A DNA stretch of 64,000 bases from Roseiarcus sp963782255 (GCA_963782255.1 CAWAIS010000001.1:930001-994000), one strand, 5' to 3'. Counted from the stretch's first letter, positions 53,184 to 62,689 are shown. The notes: a model not told the origin generated them from the sequence alone. Numbers and translations: made by a program.

Positions 53184-54232
53184 TGGCGCGCGCGAATCCG
53201 AACAAACTCTATGTCCAGGACGTCACGCTGCGCGACGGCATGCATTCGATCCGGCACCAGTATCATCTGGAGTTGGTGCGGGACATCGCGCGTGCGCTCG
53301 ACCGCGCCAAGGTCGACGCGATCGAGATCTGCCACGGCGACGGCATCACCGGCTCGACGTTCAATTACGGCTTCGGCGCGCACGACGACGGCGAGTGGAT
53401 CGAGGCGGTCGCGGCGGAATGCAAACATGCGCGCGTCGCGGTGCTGCTGATTCCCGGCATCGGCACGGTGCACGATCTGAAGGGCGCCTACGACCGGGGC
53501 GCGCGCAGCGTGCGCATCGCGACGCATTGCACGGAGGCGGATGTCTCCAGGCAGCATATCGAGGCGGCGCTGAAGCTCGGCATGGACACGGTCGGCTTCC
53601 TGATGATGGCGCATATGGCGCCGACGGCGAAGCTGGTCGAACAGGCCAAGCTGATGGAGAGCTACGGCGCCGAATGCGTCTATGTGACGGATTCGGCGGG
53701 CGCGCTGCTGCCGGGGCAATATTCCGAGCGGGTCAAGGCGTTCCGTCAGGCGCTGAAGCAGGAGACGGAGATCGGCGTCCACACGCATCACAATCTGACG
53801 ATGGGCGTCGCCAATGCGGTGGCGGGGATCGAGGCGGGCGCGGTGCGCGTCGACGCCTCGCTCGCGGGCATGGGCGCGGGCGCGGGCAATGCGCCGATCG
53901 AGGCGCTGATCGCCGTGCTCGAGCGGATGGGCGTCGAGACGGGCTGCGATCTGCATGGCCTGATGGACGCGGCTGACGATCTCGTGCGGCCCTTGCAGGA
54001 CCGGCCCGTTCGGGTCGACCGCGAGAGCCTCTCGCTCGGCTTCGCCGGCGTCTATTCGAGCTTCCTGCGCCATGCCGAGAACGCCTCGAAGCTCTATGGC
54101 GTGGACACGCGCGACATTCTCACCGAACTCGGCCGCCGCCGCATGGTGGGCGGACAGGAGGACATGATCGTCGACGTCGCGCTCGATATTCTCAAGCAAC
54201 GCGAACATGGCGCCGTAGAAGCTGCGCGTTGA
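53183..54232 (+). CDS. mhpE: 4-hydroxy-2-oxovalerate aldolase
   Basis: The 349-residue class II aldolase has the DmpG/BphI motifs: VTLRDGMHSIRHQY with the metal Asp and base, EICHGDGITGSTFNYGF, the metal-binding His pair in GVHTHHNLTMGVANA, and a C-terminal communication domain (QDRPVRVDRESLSLGFAGVYSSFL). It splits 4-hydroxy-2-oxovalerate into pyruvate and acetaldehyde and hands the aldehyde to the dehydrogenase. It is the last gene of the operon. A GTG one codon upstream is in frame but the overlapping ATG is preferred. Confidence 0.95.
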   Translation: MARANPNKLYVQDVTLRDGMHSIRHQYHLELVRDIARALDRAKVDAIEICHGDGITGSTFNYGFGAHDDGEWIEAVAAECKHARVAVLLIPGIGTVHDLKGAYDRGARSVRIATHCTEADVSRQHIEAALKLGMDTVGFLMMAHMAPTAKLVEQAKLMESYGAECVYVTDSAGALLPGQYSERVKAFRQALKQETEIGVHTHHNLTMGVANAVAGIEAGAVRVDASLAGMGAGAGNAPIEALIAVLERMGVETGCDLHGLMDAADDLVRPLQDRPVRVDRESLSLGFAGVYSSFLRHAENASKLYGVDTRDILTELGRRRMVGGQEDMIVDVALDILKQREHGAVEAAR

Positions 54233-54248
54233 CGTCTCGTTCTGCGCG

Positions 54249-54714
54249 GTGAGCCCATCCGCGAAGGGCCAGTCGGCGATCCGCGATCTCTTCCGGGCCG
54301 CAAATGACCGCGTCGGGAACCTGCCCCTCCTGCCGGCGATCTTTCCCGATCAGATGGCCCCGATCGTCCGCGTCGGGACCGACGGCGAGCGCGAGCTCGT
54401 CATGGCGCGCTGGGGGATGCCGGGTCCCCCTCAGCACGGTGGCCAACCGGTGACCAATATCCGCAACTTGGGCAGTCCGCATTGGCGAGGATGGCTAGGC
54501 AAGAGGAGCCGATGCGTCGTCCCCGTCACGTCGTTCTGCGAGTACTTGGACACCAAGCCGCGCAAGACGCCGATATGGTTCGCGCTGAGCGAAGACAGGC
54601 CGCTGTTCGCCTTCGCCGCGCTCTGGACGCCCTGGCGCGGCGTGCGAGGGCTGAAGAGCGCGCCTGTCGAGGGCGTCCATGAACTCTTCGGCTTCCTGAC
54701 GACGGAGGCCAACG
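54249..54714 (+). pseudogene. SRAP (YedK/HMCES-like) protein, cut by IS6 and lacking its start
   Basis: The frame reads KGQSAIRDLFRAANDRVGNLPLLPAIFPDQMAPIVRV through MARWGMPGPP, NIRNLGSPHW, CVVPVTSFCEY and FAALWTPW, nearly the whole SRAP domain. The MCNLYS start is replaced by CAVSPS, so the catalytic Cys2 is not at an N-terminus. The last part after GFLTTEAN is displaced by the IS6 element at 54715. Family members bind abasic sites in single-stranded DNA. Confidence 0.82.
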
Positions 54715-55543
54715 GGCCTTGTCACGGCAACGGTAGCGCGTCTCGGTTCGCAGGGTAAGATGGCGGATGACGATCTCATTTGCTCGCCACCAGTTTCCGC
54801 CTGCGATCATCCAACACGGCGTCTGGCTCTATGTGCGTTTCACGCTCAGCTATCGCGACGTCGAAGATCTGCTCGCGGAGCGCGGTCTGGATGTCTCCTA
54901 CGAGACGGTGCGGCGATGGGTTTTGAAGTTCGGGCCGTTGTTCGCCCGAGAACTTCGCCATCGACGCCCGCGGCCAACGTCGCGATGGCATCTCGACGAG
55001 ATGGCCGTGACGATTGTGGGCCGGCAGTTCTGGCTCTGGCGCGCGGTCGACGATGAAGGCGAGGTTCTCGATCTGCTGGTGCAGCGACGGCGCGATAAGG
55101 CTGCGGCCGTGAAGCTGATGCGCAAGCTGCTCAAGAAACAGGGCTTCGCGCCCGATATGCTGGTGACGGACAAGCTGCGCTCTTACGGCGCGGCCAGGGC
55201 GGAGTTGGGATTGTCGGCTCGCCACGAGCAGGGCTCGCGCAAGAACAATCGAGCTGAGAATTCGCATCAACCGACACGAAGGCGCGAACGCAAGATGCAG
55301 CGGTTCAAATCGCCCGGATCAGCCCAACGCTTCTTGTCTGTTCACGTCAGATTAAGTTAAGACTTTCTCAGTTCACGCCGCTGTCCACAACACATTTAAC
55401 GTCCAGCGCCATCTCACATCCCGCCACACGCTCCGCGTCCTCCGAGACGAAGCGTTGCGGACGTGGCGAGCCGCCACCGCGGCCTGAGCCCGAACTGGGA
55501 ATTGCAAATTGCGCACGGCCAACTCAGTTCGCGTGACAGTGCC
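54715..55543 (+). mobile_element. IS6-family element without intron, with a 31-bp internal insertion
   Basis: The ends are the same as in the 29438 copy. The element is 829 bp: 799 plus a 31-bp insertion near 55347-55377 (flanked by GTTCAC repeats), minus one base near 55520. It sits between the SRAP and terminase fragments; the 8-bp flanks differ, so deletion or recombination accompanied it. Confidence 0.8.
54767..55487 (+). pseudogene. IS6-family transposase disrupted near its C-terminus
   Basis: The protein is complete from MTISFARHQFPPAIIQ through RWHLDEMAVTIVGRQFWLWRAVDDEGEVLD and NRAENSHQPTRRRERKMQRFKS. A 31-bp insertion at about 55347 introduces a stop after LSVHVRLS, before the final 40 residues. 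All three catalytic acidic residues are present. This uninterrupted copy defines the intron-free target site. Confidence 0.85.
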
Positions 55544-56573
55544 CTGGGACGTGCTCGTCGAGGGGCCGTCCGGGCTGATGAAGACCTGCGGCGCCGGCCT
55601 GGTTCCCCAGATAATCAGGTACAAGCGCCGGGTGGAATGGCCGAACGGCGCGACCTGCGCGCTCTTCAGCGGCGAGGAGCCCGACCAGCTCCGAGGTCCC
55701 CAAGCCCAACTCTGCTATGTCGACGAACTCGCCAAGATGAGGTACGCCGAAGATGTCTTTGACAACGCGATGCTCGGGTTGCGCCTCGGCGACAAACCGC
55801 GCATGTTGATCACGACAACGCCACGCCCCACAGCTTTCATGAAAAAGCTGGTGAAAATGGAGGGTGTGTCGATCACGACAAGCTCGACTTTCGCCAACAC
55901 CCTCCTCTCGGCCGACTTCCTCAAGCGCGTCCGAGAGCAATACGAAGGCACCCGGCGCGGGCTGCAGGAGCTGCATGGCTCCATGCTCCTCGAGCCGGCC
56001 GACGCACTGTTCGAAGAGACGTGGCTAATCCACGACGACGTTAAGGAAGACCGGATCGAACAAGTCACCGTCGGCGTGGACCCCTCCGGCGGCAGCGACG
56101 AGGTCGGCATCATCGTAGGCGCGCTGCTCAACGACGGCCGCCTCGCCGTGCTCGCCGATCGGTCAACCGCCGGCTCGCCAGCCCAGTGGGGCGACGCCGT
56201 CGTCCGAGCCAGCGATAATTTTGACGCCGACGATGTCACCGTCGAAGTCAACTTCGGCGGCGACATGGCGACTGAAGTCATCAAACAAGCCGCCGAGCGC
56301 GCCCATTCGCGAGGAGAAAGGTCGACAAACCTCATCCGCATCCGGGAAGTTAGCGCCTCACGCGGCAAAGTCATGCGCGCCGAACCCGTCTCGCTCCTGT
56401 ACGAACGAAGCCGTGTCCTCCACCGCCGCGGCCTCGAAAAACTCGAAGCCGACATGCTATCGTTCAGCCGCGATTGGGACCGAAGCGTCGACGGATCCCC
56501 CAACCGTCTCGACGCCGCAATCTGGGCCCTCTCCAGACTGAGCAAGATCCAAACCAACATCCCAATCGCATAG
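55544..56573 (+). pseudogene. Phage terminase large subunit, 5'-truncated
   Basis: About 343 residues remain: VLVEGPSGLM, RVEWPNGATCALFSGEEPDQLRGPQ, the Walker B LCYVDELAKM, the coupling motif MLITTTPRPT and the nuclease domain (VTVGVDPSGGSDEVGI, LDAAIWALS). This is the DNA-packaging motor of tailed phages or gene transfer agents. The N-terminal ATP-binding P-loop has been removed by the IS6 element; the upstream in-frame ATG lies in IS6 sequence. No other phage gene is seen, so this is a stranded prophage remnant. Confidence 0.85.
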
Positions 56574-56669
56574 ATGTAAACGCACGCCGGCGGCCCGCAA
56601 ACGACCCGAACTGGGGAGCGTCGGCTGTGCGTGAATAAGGTGCGGCTGCTTGCTGCCTTGCCGGTCCTT

Positions 56670-56850
56670 TTATAAAAACCCGCTTTCCGGGATGACCCAG
56701 CCACGCTCCTCGAAGGCGGTGCAGAACATCGGCTTGTCGGCACCGGATTCTGTGCGGGCGTTGAACGTCGTGGGCATCTCCTTCGGAGATTTCGTCCATC
56801 ACGCGGGGATGAGGCCCAAGCGCATCGGCACCAGCTCGCACTCCGTCCTG
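56670..56850 (-). pseudogene. SRAP protein fragment with an internal stop
   Basis: The reverse frame reads CELVPMRLGLIPA, a TGA, then WTKSPKEMPTTFNARTES and FCTAFEERGWVIPESGF before a stop. This is the central SRAP block (R.GLIP.W...NAR.E....F...F...RC..P..GFYEW) with the second catalytic Asn-Ala-Arg segment. It is a third SRAP remnant and is distinct from the other two. Confidence 0.7.
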
Positions 56851-57039
56851 TCTCACCCTAGTAGAGGAATTTTCGTAGACGCCGCGGAAGTGCTGCGTCT
56901 CCGGCTCAGGCTGTCGGCGACGATCCGCCGTGGGTAGCGCCGTCCGTCGCCGCGGCGGCGTACAAATTTCAAGCTCCGCCAGACAGTCGCGCGGACCGAA
57001 CTATCTCATCAGCAAGCGCGCCCTGCGGCGCGATGAGGC

Positions 57040-57165
57040 CGATCTCAGCGAGATGCCCGCGCAAAGCATTGAGGCGCTGATTGAACTTGGACATGAAGTG
57101 AGGCTTATTCCGCCCGCGCACGTAAAGCCCTACGTGCGCCGCAACAAAAGCGACCAGGTTTCCGG
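57040..57165 (+). pseudogene. IS110-family transposase fragment
   Basis: A forward frame reads ALIELGHEVRLIPPAHVKPYVRRNKSD, the block after the first catalytic region of IS110 transposases. It continues into unrelated sequence next to the STAND gene stop. Confidence 0.65.
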
Positions 57166-57194
57166 ACCTACCGGCGAGTTGAGGGGGCGGCAGC

Positions 57195-60100
57195 TCAGCG
57201 CTTCAGCGCGGCGAGCTGCTGGTCGAACCGGGCGAGGTCCTCCTTCCAGCCCGCGTTGTCCGGCGAAAGCGCGACGAGCTTCGCCATGATCGCCCGGCCT
57301 GCGTTCAAGGCGCCGCGCGCCTTGGCGCTGTCCTTTTGCGCGAGATAGACCGAAGCTAGGTTGCTGTCGGAGACCGCGAGATCGCGCTGCCACTCGGCAT
57401 CGCCGGGATCGGATTTCGCCAGACGGTCACTAATCGCAAAGCAGTCCTGATAGGCCTTCAGCGCCCCTGCAAGGTCGCCCTGCGCCGTCTTCACGTCGCC
57501 GATGTTGTTCAACGACACCGCGAGATCGCGCTGCCAGCCAGCGTTGCCAGGATCGGATTTCGCCAGACGGTCACTTATCGCGAAGCAGTCCTGATAGGCC
57601 CTCAGCGCCCCCGCAAAGTCGCCCTGCGCCGTCTTCACCTCGCCGATGTTGCTCCACGACACCGCGAGATCGCGCTGCCACCCGGCGTCGCCGGGTTCGG
57701 ACTTCGCCAGACGGTCAAAGATCGCGAGGCTGTCCTGATAGGCTTTCAGCGCCCCTGCAAGGTCGTCCTGCGCCGTCTTCACCTCGCCGATATTGCTCCA
57801 CGACACCGCGAGATCGCGCTGCCATTCGGCGTTGCCCGGATCGGATTTCGCCAGACGGTCTCTGATTGCGAGGCTGTCCTGATAGGCCTTCAGCGCGCCC
57901 GCAAGGTCGCCCTGCGCCGTCTTCACGTCGCCGAGCTTGTTCAACGACACCGAGAGATCTCGCTGCCACCTGGCGTTGCCGGGATCGGATTTCGCCAGAC
58001 GCGCGGCGATCGCAAGGTCGTCCTGATAGGCCTCCAGCGCCCCCGCAAGGTCGCCCTGCGCCGTCTTCACCTCGCCGATATTGCTCCACGACACCGAGAG
58101 ATCTCGCTGCCACCCGGCGTTGCCGAGATCGGATTTCGCCAGACGATCGACGATCACGAGGCCGTCCTGATAGGCCTTCAGCGCCCCCGCAAGGTCGCCC
58201 TGCGCCGTCTTCACGTCGCCGATCCTCTCGTACGACACCGAGAGATCGCGCTGCCAGCCGGCGTTGCCCGGATCGGATTTCGCCAGTCGGTCGATGATCA
58301 CGAGGCCGTCCTGATAGGCCTTCAGCGCCCCCGCTAGGTCGCCCTCAGCCGTGTTCACCTCGCCGACCTTGTTCAACGACACCGAGAGATCGCGCTGCCA
58401 GCCGGTGTTGCCGGGATCGGATTTCGCCAGACGGTCTCTGATCGCGAGGCTGTCCTGATAGGCGATCAGCGCCCCGGCAAGGTCGCCCTGCGCCCTCTTC
58501 ACGTCGCCGATCTTCTCGTACGACACCGAGAGATCTCGCTGCCACCCGGCGTTGCCGAGATCGGATTTCGCCAGACGCTCGGCGATCGCGAGGCTGTCCT
58601 GATAGGCGATCAGCGCCCCCGCAAGGTCCCCCTGCGCCCTCTTGACGTCGCCGATCTTCTCGTACGACACCGAGAGATCGCGCTGATAATCCGGGCTGTC
58701 GGGATCTTGCTTCAGCAGCATTTCGAAGACGCCGGCCGATTTCTGCGCCGCATCGAGGGCGCCTTTCGTGTCGCCGATGGTCAGCAACGTCACGCTCGTC
58801 TCGTCAAGGGCGGCGGCCTGGCTGCGAAGCAGGCCAGGGCTCGATTGGCCGCCGCCGAGCAGCTTCTCCTGCAGGTCGCCGGCGCGATCGAGCAGGCTCT
58901 TGATCAGAGAGACGGGGACGCCGGAGACGTCGCGGAACTTCTGGGCTAGGTCGAACACCAGCGAATCTGCGGCGTCGGTCGCAAGCGCAAGATCGCGTTC
59001 GGCTGCCGCCTTCTGTGCCAGCGCTTCATTCTTGGCCTGATTCGCCGCCGCCTTCTGGGCGATCGCCTCGTTCTTGGCGTCGAGAGCAATCGTTTTCTGC
59101 GCGTCGGCGTCGTTTTTTGCTTCAACCGCCGCGGCCTTCTGCGCCACCGCGTCGCGCCATTGCCAAACCGCCGCGCCTGCGAGGCTGGTCATCACGGCGA
59201 GCGCTGCGAGAGTCGCGCCAAAAATGTTGCGACGGCGCCGTGCCGCCTGCGCGCGCTCCGCCGCTTCCGCCTTCTCGGCCTCGGCGATGAACGGCTGCAG
59301 CGGCGCGCCGAGGTCATCGCCGAAGCGCGCCTCGAGTTGCTGCCCGGCCGCCAGCAGGGGCGCCGACATCTCTAGATGCTTGGCCTTATCGCCGGGCGCG
59401 GCTTCCGCCCAGGCCTGCGCCAGCGGCGCAAGCGCACGGCGGGCGCGGATCAGAGGGCCCATCTCCTTCACCAGCGCCGCCGCCTCGGGCCAGATGCGCA
59501 GGAGTGCGTCGTGGGTCGGACGCACCCGCGCCGCGCCCTCGATCGTCAAGAGCCGCGCCTCGACGAAGGCGCTGACCAGCGCCTCGCGATCCGGCTTGCC
59601 CTTGACGAAGGCGTCGCGGTCGAGCGCGACGACGACCGGCGCCGGCTCGCCCGTGACCGGATCGGGCGCGAGGTCGGCGACCAGGCCCGCGACCAGCGCC
59701 TCGAGCGCCTTGCGACCCTCATCGCCCAAGGGCGCCACTGCCGCGTTGGCGGCCTCCGTCACCGCCGCCGCCATGCCCTTAAAGTCTTCGGCGCGAAGGA
59801 CGCCGTCGCCCCGCGTCTCTTCAGCCTTGTAGAGCCCTTCGAGCGTCATTTGCAGTAGCGGCAGCGCGTCGCCGCCCTTGGCGTCGGCGACAAGCCGTTC
59901 GGCGAGCGGCGGATCGCTCGGGCCGAAGTCGAGCGGCGGTTCGCAGGCGGCGACGGGGCGGGCGACAATGTCCGCCAGCTCGGCCGGGGTCGGAGGCATG
60001 AGGTCGAAGATCGCGCCCACGGCGCGTAGCGCGAGGAGTGGGGCGCAAGCCTGGAGTCGTGCATAGGCGTCGGCGCGCAGGACCATCACGACATAGGCCG

Positions 60101-61262
60101 CGGGTCCCGCGAGCGCCTGGATGAGCCCGCCGAAGGCGTCCGCGTCCTTCGTCGCCTCGGTGAACAGGCGCTCAGCCTGATCGACGCCGAGCAGCAGCCG
60201 CGTCGGGCGAGGCTTGTCGTAATGAGCGGCGGCGCGCCGAGCCTCGGCCGCCCTGTCGAGCGCCTCGCTGATCAGGCCCACGGCGGTGCTGGGGTCGCCG
60301 CGCAACGCCTCGGCGAGCGTCGTCCTGTCGGCGAAGCGACCGCCGGCGAGTTTGCCTCCGAGCGCCTCGGGCTTTAGCAGCGCCTCGGCGAGTTCGGCGA
60401 ACGGGTCGAGCCCCGGCGTCATCACGACGGGCCGCATGAGATCGACTTCCGGAATCGCGCCGGGCAGCATCAATTTGGGCATGAGCCCCGCGCGCAGGAT
60501 CGACGATTTCCCCGCCCCGCTCGCCCCGAGAATCAGGAGAAAAGGCGTTTTCGCCTGGCGCAGGCGCTCGCCCGCCTGCCGGATCGCGAGATCGCGGCCG
60601 AAGAAGACGTGCGTGCGGTCGGATTCGAACGCCGCGAGGCCCGGGAACGGCGAGCCGACGCGGGCGCGGTCCCAGACCTCGCGCGCGACGACTCCGCGTT
60701 TGGCGAGCCATTGCCGCAGGCAGTTTTCGACCTGCTCCGCGAAATCGTCGGTGCTGTCGTAGGTCTGAAAGCCCGCAAGGAACTCTCCGCTCGAAGTCTT
60801 GAACCAGCGCTCGAAGAAGTCCTTCAGCACTCTCCACTGCGTCTCGATCTCAGGCCGCTTCGGGTCGTCGAGCGAGACCTTGGGGTCGCGCGGATAGCGG
60901 AAGACGTAAATGTCGGGGATCGGCGCGCCGTCGCGCCGCTTCGCAATGGCGCTAAGCACCTCGTAGGCCGTGCCGGACGGATAGGGCTCCCCGTCTGGCT
61001 GGCGCTTGAAACCGGCCGGCAGCGGCGAGCCGAGTCGGGCTTTGAAGATCGCAATGACGAGGTCGCAATCGGCGGCCTCGGGGATCTGGTCCTGGAAAGT
61101 CTTGTCAGCGGAATAGAAGTGGTCTTCCCAGAAGGCCGGCTCGAACCGTGCCCGGTCCTTGAATTCGGCGTTGAGCTTTTCGACCACGGCGTCGGCGCGC
61201 GCCCGCTCGGCCGCCACGTCGCCCGGCGACGACACGAACAGTTTGAAGACGGCCTCCGCCAT
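57195..61262 (-). CDS. DUF4062-STAND NTPase with transmembrane helix and TPR array (paralogue)
   Basis: The 1355-residue protein parallels the one at 25360: DUF4062-like domain (FKLFVSSPGDVAAERARADAVVEKLN), nSTAND NTPase with Walker A GASGAGKSS and LLLGVDQAERLF, a membrane helix near residue 710, an Ala/Lys/Gln coiled coil and a TPR tail. Here the tail is ten 48-residue units, very alike (QRDLSVSYEKIGDVKRAQGD in outline). I start at ATG 61262 because the 25360 paralogue starts at the same place; an in-frame ATG at 61325 exists. The two paralogues agree over most of the N-terminal 700 residues but differ in their repeats. Sensing of phage or stress is plausible but not shown. Confidence 0.87.
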   Translation of the reverse strand: MAEAVFKLFVSSPGDVAAERARADAVVEKLNAEFKDRARFEPAFWEDHFYSADKTFQDQIPEAADCDLVIAIFKARLGSPLPAGFKRQPDGEPYPSGTAYEVLSAIAKRRDGAPIPDIYVFRYPRDPKVSLDDPKRPEIETQWRVLKDFFERWFKTSSGEFLAGFQTYDSTDDFAEQVENCLRQWLAKRGVVAREVWDRARVGSPFPGLAAFESDRTHVFFGRDLAIRQAGERLRQAKTPFLLILGASGAGKSSILRAGLMPKLMLPGAIPEVDLMRPVVMTPGLDPFAELAEALLKPEALGGKLAGGRFADRTTLAEALRGDPSTAVGLISEALDRAAEARRAAAHYDKPRPTRLLLGVDQAERLFTEATKDADAFGGLIQALAGPAAYVVMVLRADAYARLQACAPLLALRAVGAIFDLMPPTPAELADIVARPVAACEPPLDFGPSDPPLAERLVADAKGGDALPLLQMTLEGLYKAEETRGDGVLRAEDFKGMAAAVTEAANAAVAPLGDEGRKALEALVAGLVADLAPDPVTGEPAPVVVALDRDAFVKGKPDREALVSAFVEARLLTIEGAARVRPTHDALLRIWPEAAALVKEMGPLIRARRALAPLAQAWAEAAPGDKAKHLEMSAPLLAAGQQLEARFGDDLGAPLQPFIAEAEKAEAAERAQAARRRRNIFGATLAALAVMTSLAGAAVWQWRDAVAQKAAAVEAKNDADAQKTIALDAKNEAIAQKAAANQAKNEALAQKAAAERDLALATDAADSLVFDLAQKFRDVSGVPVSLIKSLLDRAGDLQEKLLGGGQSSPGLLRSQAAALDETSVTLLTIGDTKGALDAAQKSAGVFEMLLKQDPDSPDYQRDLSVSYEKIGDVKRAQGDLAGALIAYQDSLAIAERLAKSDLGNAGWQRDLSVSYEKIGDVKRAQGDLAGALIAYQDSLAIRDRLAKSDPGNTGWQRDLSVSLNKVGEVNTAEGDLAGALKAYQDGLVIIDRLAKSDPGNAGWQRDLSVSYERIGDVKTAQGDLAGALKAYQDGLVIVDRLAKSDLGNAGWQRDLSVSWSNIGEVKTAQGDLAGALEAYQDDLAIAARLAKSDPGNARWQRDLSVSLNKLGDVKTAQGDLAGALKAYQDSLAIRDRLAKSDPGNAEWQRDLAVSWSNIGEVKTAQDDLAGALKAYQDSLAIFDRLAKSEPGDAGWQRDLAVSWSNIGEVKTAQGDFAGALRAYQDCFAISDRLAKSDPGNAGWQRDLAVSLNNIGDVKTAQGDLAGALKAYQDCFAISDRLAKSDPGDAEWQRDLAVSDSNLASVYLAQKDSAKARGALNAGRAIMAKLVALSPDNAGWKEDLARFDQQLAALKR
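57372..58690 (-). repeat. Tandem 144-bp coding repeats (about nine full units plus part)
   Basis: The phrase GAGATCGCGCTGCCA, or a one-base variant, recurs every 144 bases on the forward strand, from about 57377 to about 58672. Each unit encodes one 48-residue TPR-type repeat. Units alternate among variants (YEKIGDVKRAQG, LNKVGEVNTAEG, WSNIGEVKTAQG), showing duplication and exchange within the array. Confidence 0.85.
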
Positions 61263-61442
61263 GACCAGCCGAGCCAAGGAGATGACCTCGGGACGAGACT
61301 GCCATGCGAATCCCTTATCGCGCAAGGACTACCCGCCTGGCGCGCTGCCGGCGTAATTGACCGCTTCGGGTCGAGAAACTATGGGGACCGCGACAAAGGT
61401 CTGGCACCGTTGTCGTTGTGCAAAAGCCGATAGAGGTGTTCC

Positions 61443-61945
61443 ATGATCCAAGTTGATGACCTGAGCCGTTCTCTGATTGCCTTTGAACAAATCAGCACGT
61501 TGGTGATCGTAGTCGAGTTGAGTCAATCGAGCTGGCTGGCCGCCGGCGTTGTTCCTGGAATTGAACGGCGACCACTGAAGAAACTGGATCCCGATCCAAC
61601 TGCACTATTGCATTTGGTGGAGGGTTGGCGGGATCGAGCGACAAAAGCTGGCAGAGCGATCACACGGACCTTTCTCGCTTTCGAGTCTGGTCGCGATGGG
61701 TTTTGGCTGGCTCGATGGCTGCGGGTCCGTGGCGTCGAGACCTTCGTCATGCATTCGACGAGTGTCGCAGTATCGCGCGAGCCCCGCCGAGCCAAGACGG
61801 ATCGGCTCGATACAGAGATGCTCATCCGCGTGTTTCTGGGATGGCTGCGCGGCGAGCCGCGTCACTGCAAAATGGTGGCGATCCCCACGCTCGAGGAAGA
61901 AGACGCCAGGCGTCCCAGCCGCGAGCGCGAAATCCTGGTGGGCGA
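61443..61945 (+). pseudogene. IS110-family transposase, N-terminal fragment
   Basis: From ATG 61443 it reads VIVVELSQSSWLAAGVVPGIER, FESGRDGFWLARWLRVRGVE, RAKTDRLDTEMLIRVFLGWLRGE and TLEEEDARRPSRERE, then leaves the family near 61945. This is the RuvC-like half only; an IS6 fragment follows. Confidence 0.85.
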
Positions 61946-62021
61946 AGATAGCTGCTCCCCGTCGGGGGCGCATTACACCGGCTGCCTATCATCACTCACC
62001 CCGCCGAGCGAATTTCCAATT

Positions 62022-62216
62022 GATGGATTCGCATCAGCCGACGCGACGACGCGAACGCAAGATGCAGCGATTCAAATCGCCTGGATCAGCCCAACAATTC
62101 CTGTCCGTTCACGCCGCCGTTCACAACACCTTCAACGTCCAGCGCCATCTCACGTCCCGCGACACGCTCCAACTCCTCAGAGACAAAGCGTTCCAGACGT
62201 GGCGAGCCGCGACGTG
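62022..62216 (+). pseudogene. IS6-family transposase C-terminal fragment
   Basis: The frame reads SHQPTRRRERKMQRFKSPGSAQQFLSVHAAVHNTFNVQRHL (in outline), nearly the same as the end of the 29490 and 54767 transposases. It lacks everything upstream. Confidence 0.8.
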
Positions 62217-62239
62217 TGACAACGCCCGACAAGCGCTTC

Positions 62240-62309
62240 TCCCGTCTTGAATTCCTTCGATCGAGAGTACCGATGATGGCCCATATTTTTCAAACCGGAG
62301 GGCTTTCAT
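62240..62309 (-). pseudogene. Zinc-type quinone oxidoreductase, N-terminal fragment
   Basis: From ATG 62309 the reverse frame reads MKALRFEKYGPSSVLSIEGI, the usual start of NADPH:quinone-reductase-like enzymes, and then ends. A C-terminal piece of the same family lies in the other orientation at 62690. Confidence 0.55.
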
Positions 62310-62471
62310 TGTGGACATTCGCGGTCTCACGCCTCGTCCCTCGCGGCCATTCGTGCATCACGCCGGCTCGGCCCGCTCGACGTCGCGGATTTGAGCCCGC
62401 CCGGGCGCATTGAGCTGGGGCGCACCAGGTTTTCATACACCTGTTCTATTCCTACCGCTCCGACACCGGCT

Positions 62472-62655
62472 CTAAGCTTTCAACACCGCGCTTTCGATGG
62501 GCAAGTCACGGATGCGCTTGCCGGTAGCAGCGAAAATGGCGTTGCACAGCGCGGGAATCACCGGCGGGAGAGCCGGCTCGCCGAGGCCCGTCGGTGGATT
62601 GTCTGTGACGAGGAAATGCACATCCACAGGCGGGGCCTGATGGTTTTCGATGTCT
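62472..62655 (-). pseudogene. Molybdopterin hydroxylase large subunit, C-terminal fragment
   Basis: A reverse frame reads VDVHFLVTDNPPTGLGEPALP and then IPALCNAIFAATGKRIRDLPI before TAG at 62472. This is the conserved C-terminus of xanthine dehydrogenase or isoquinoline 1-oxidoreductase beta subunits, including the Gly-Glu-Pro-Ala motif with the catalytic Glu. The rest of the gene is absent. Confidence 0.75.
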
Positions 62656-62689
62656 TCGGCGGCGCATCGGGAAGCGGTCGTCAGCCCTG

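Noticed and set aside
57372..58690. Regularly spaced repeats suggesting CRISPR
   Set aside because: The unit is 144 bp, has no unique spacers, and is in frame inside a TPR-coding gene.
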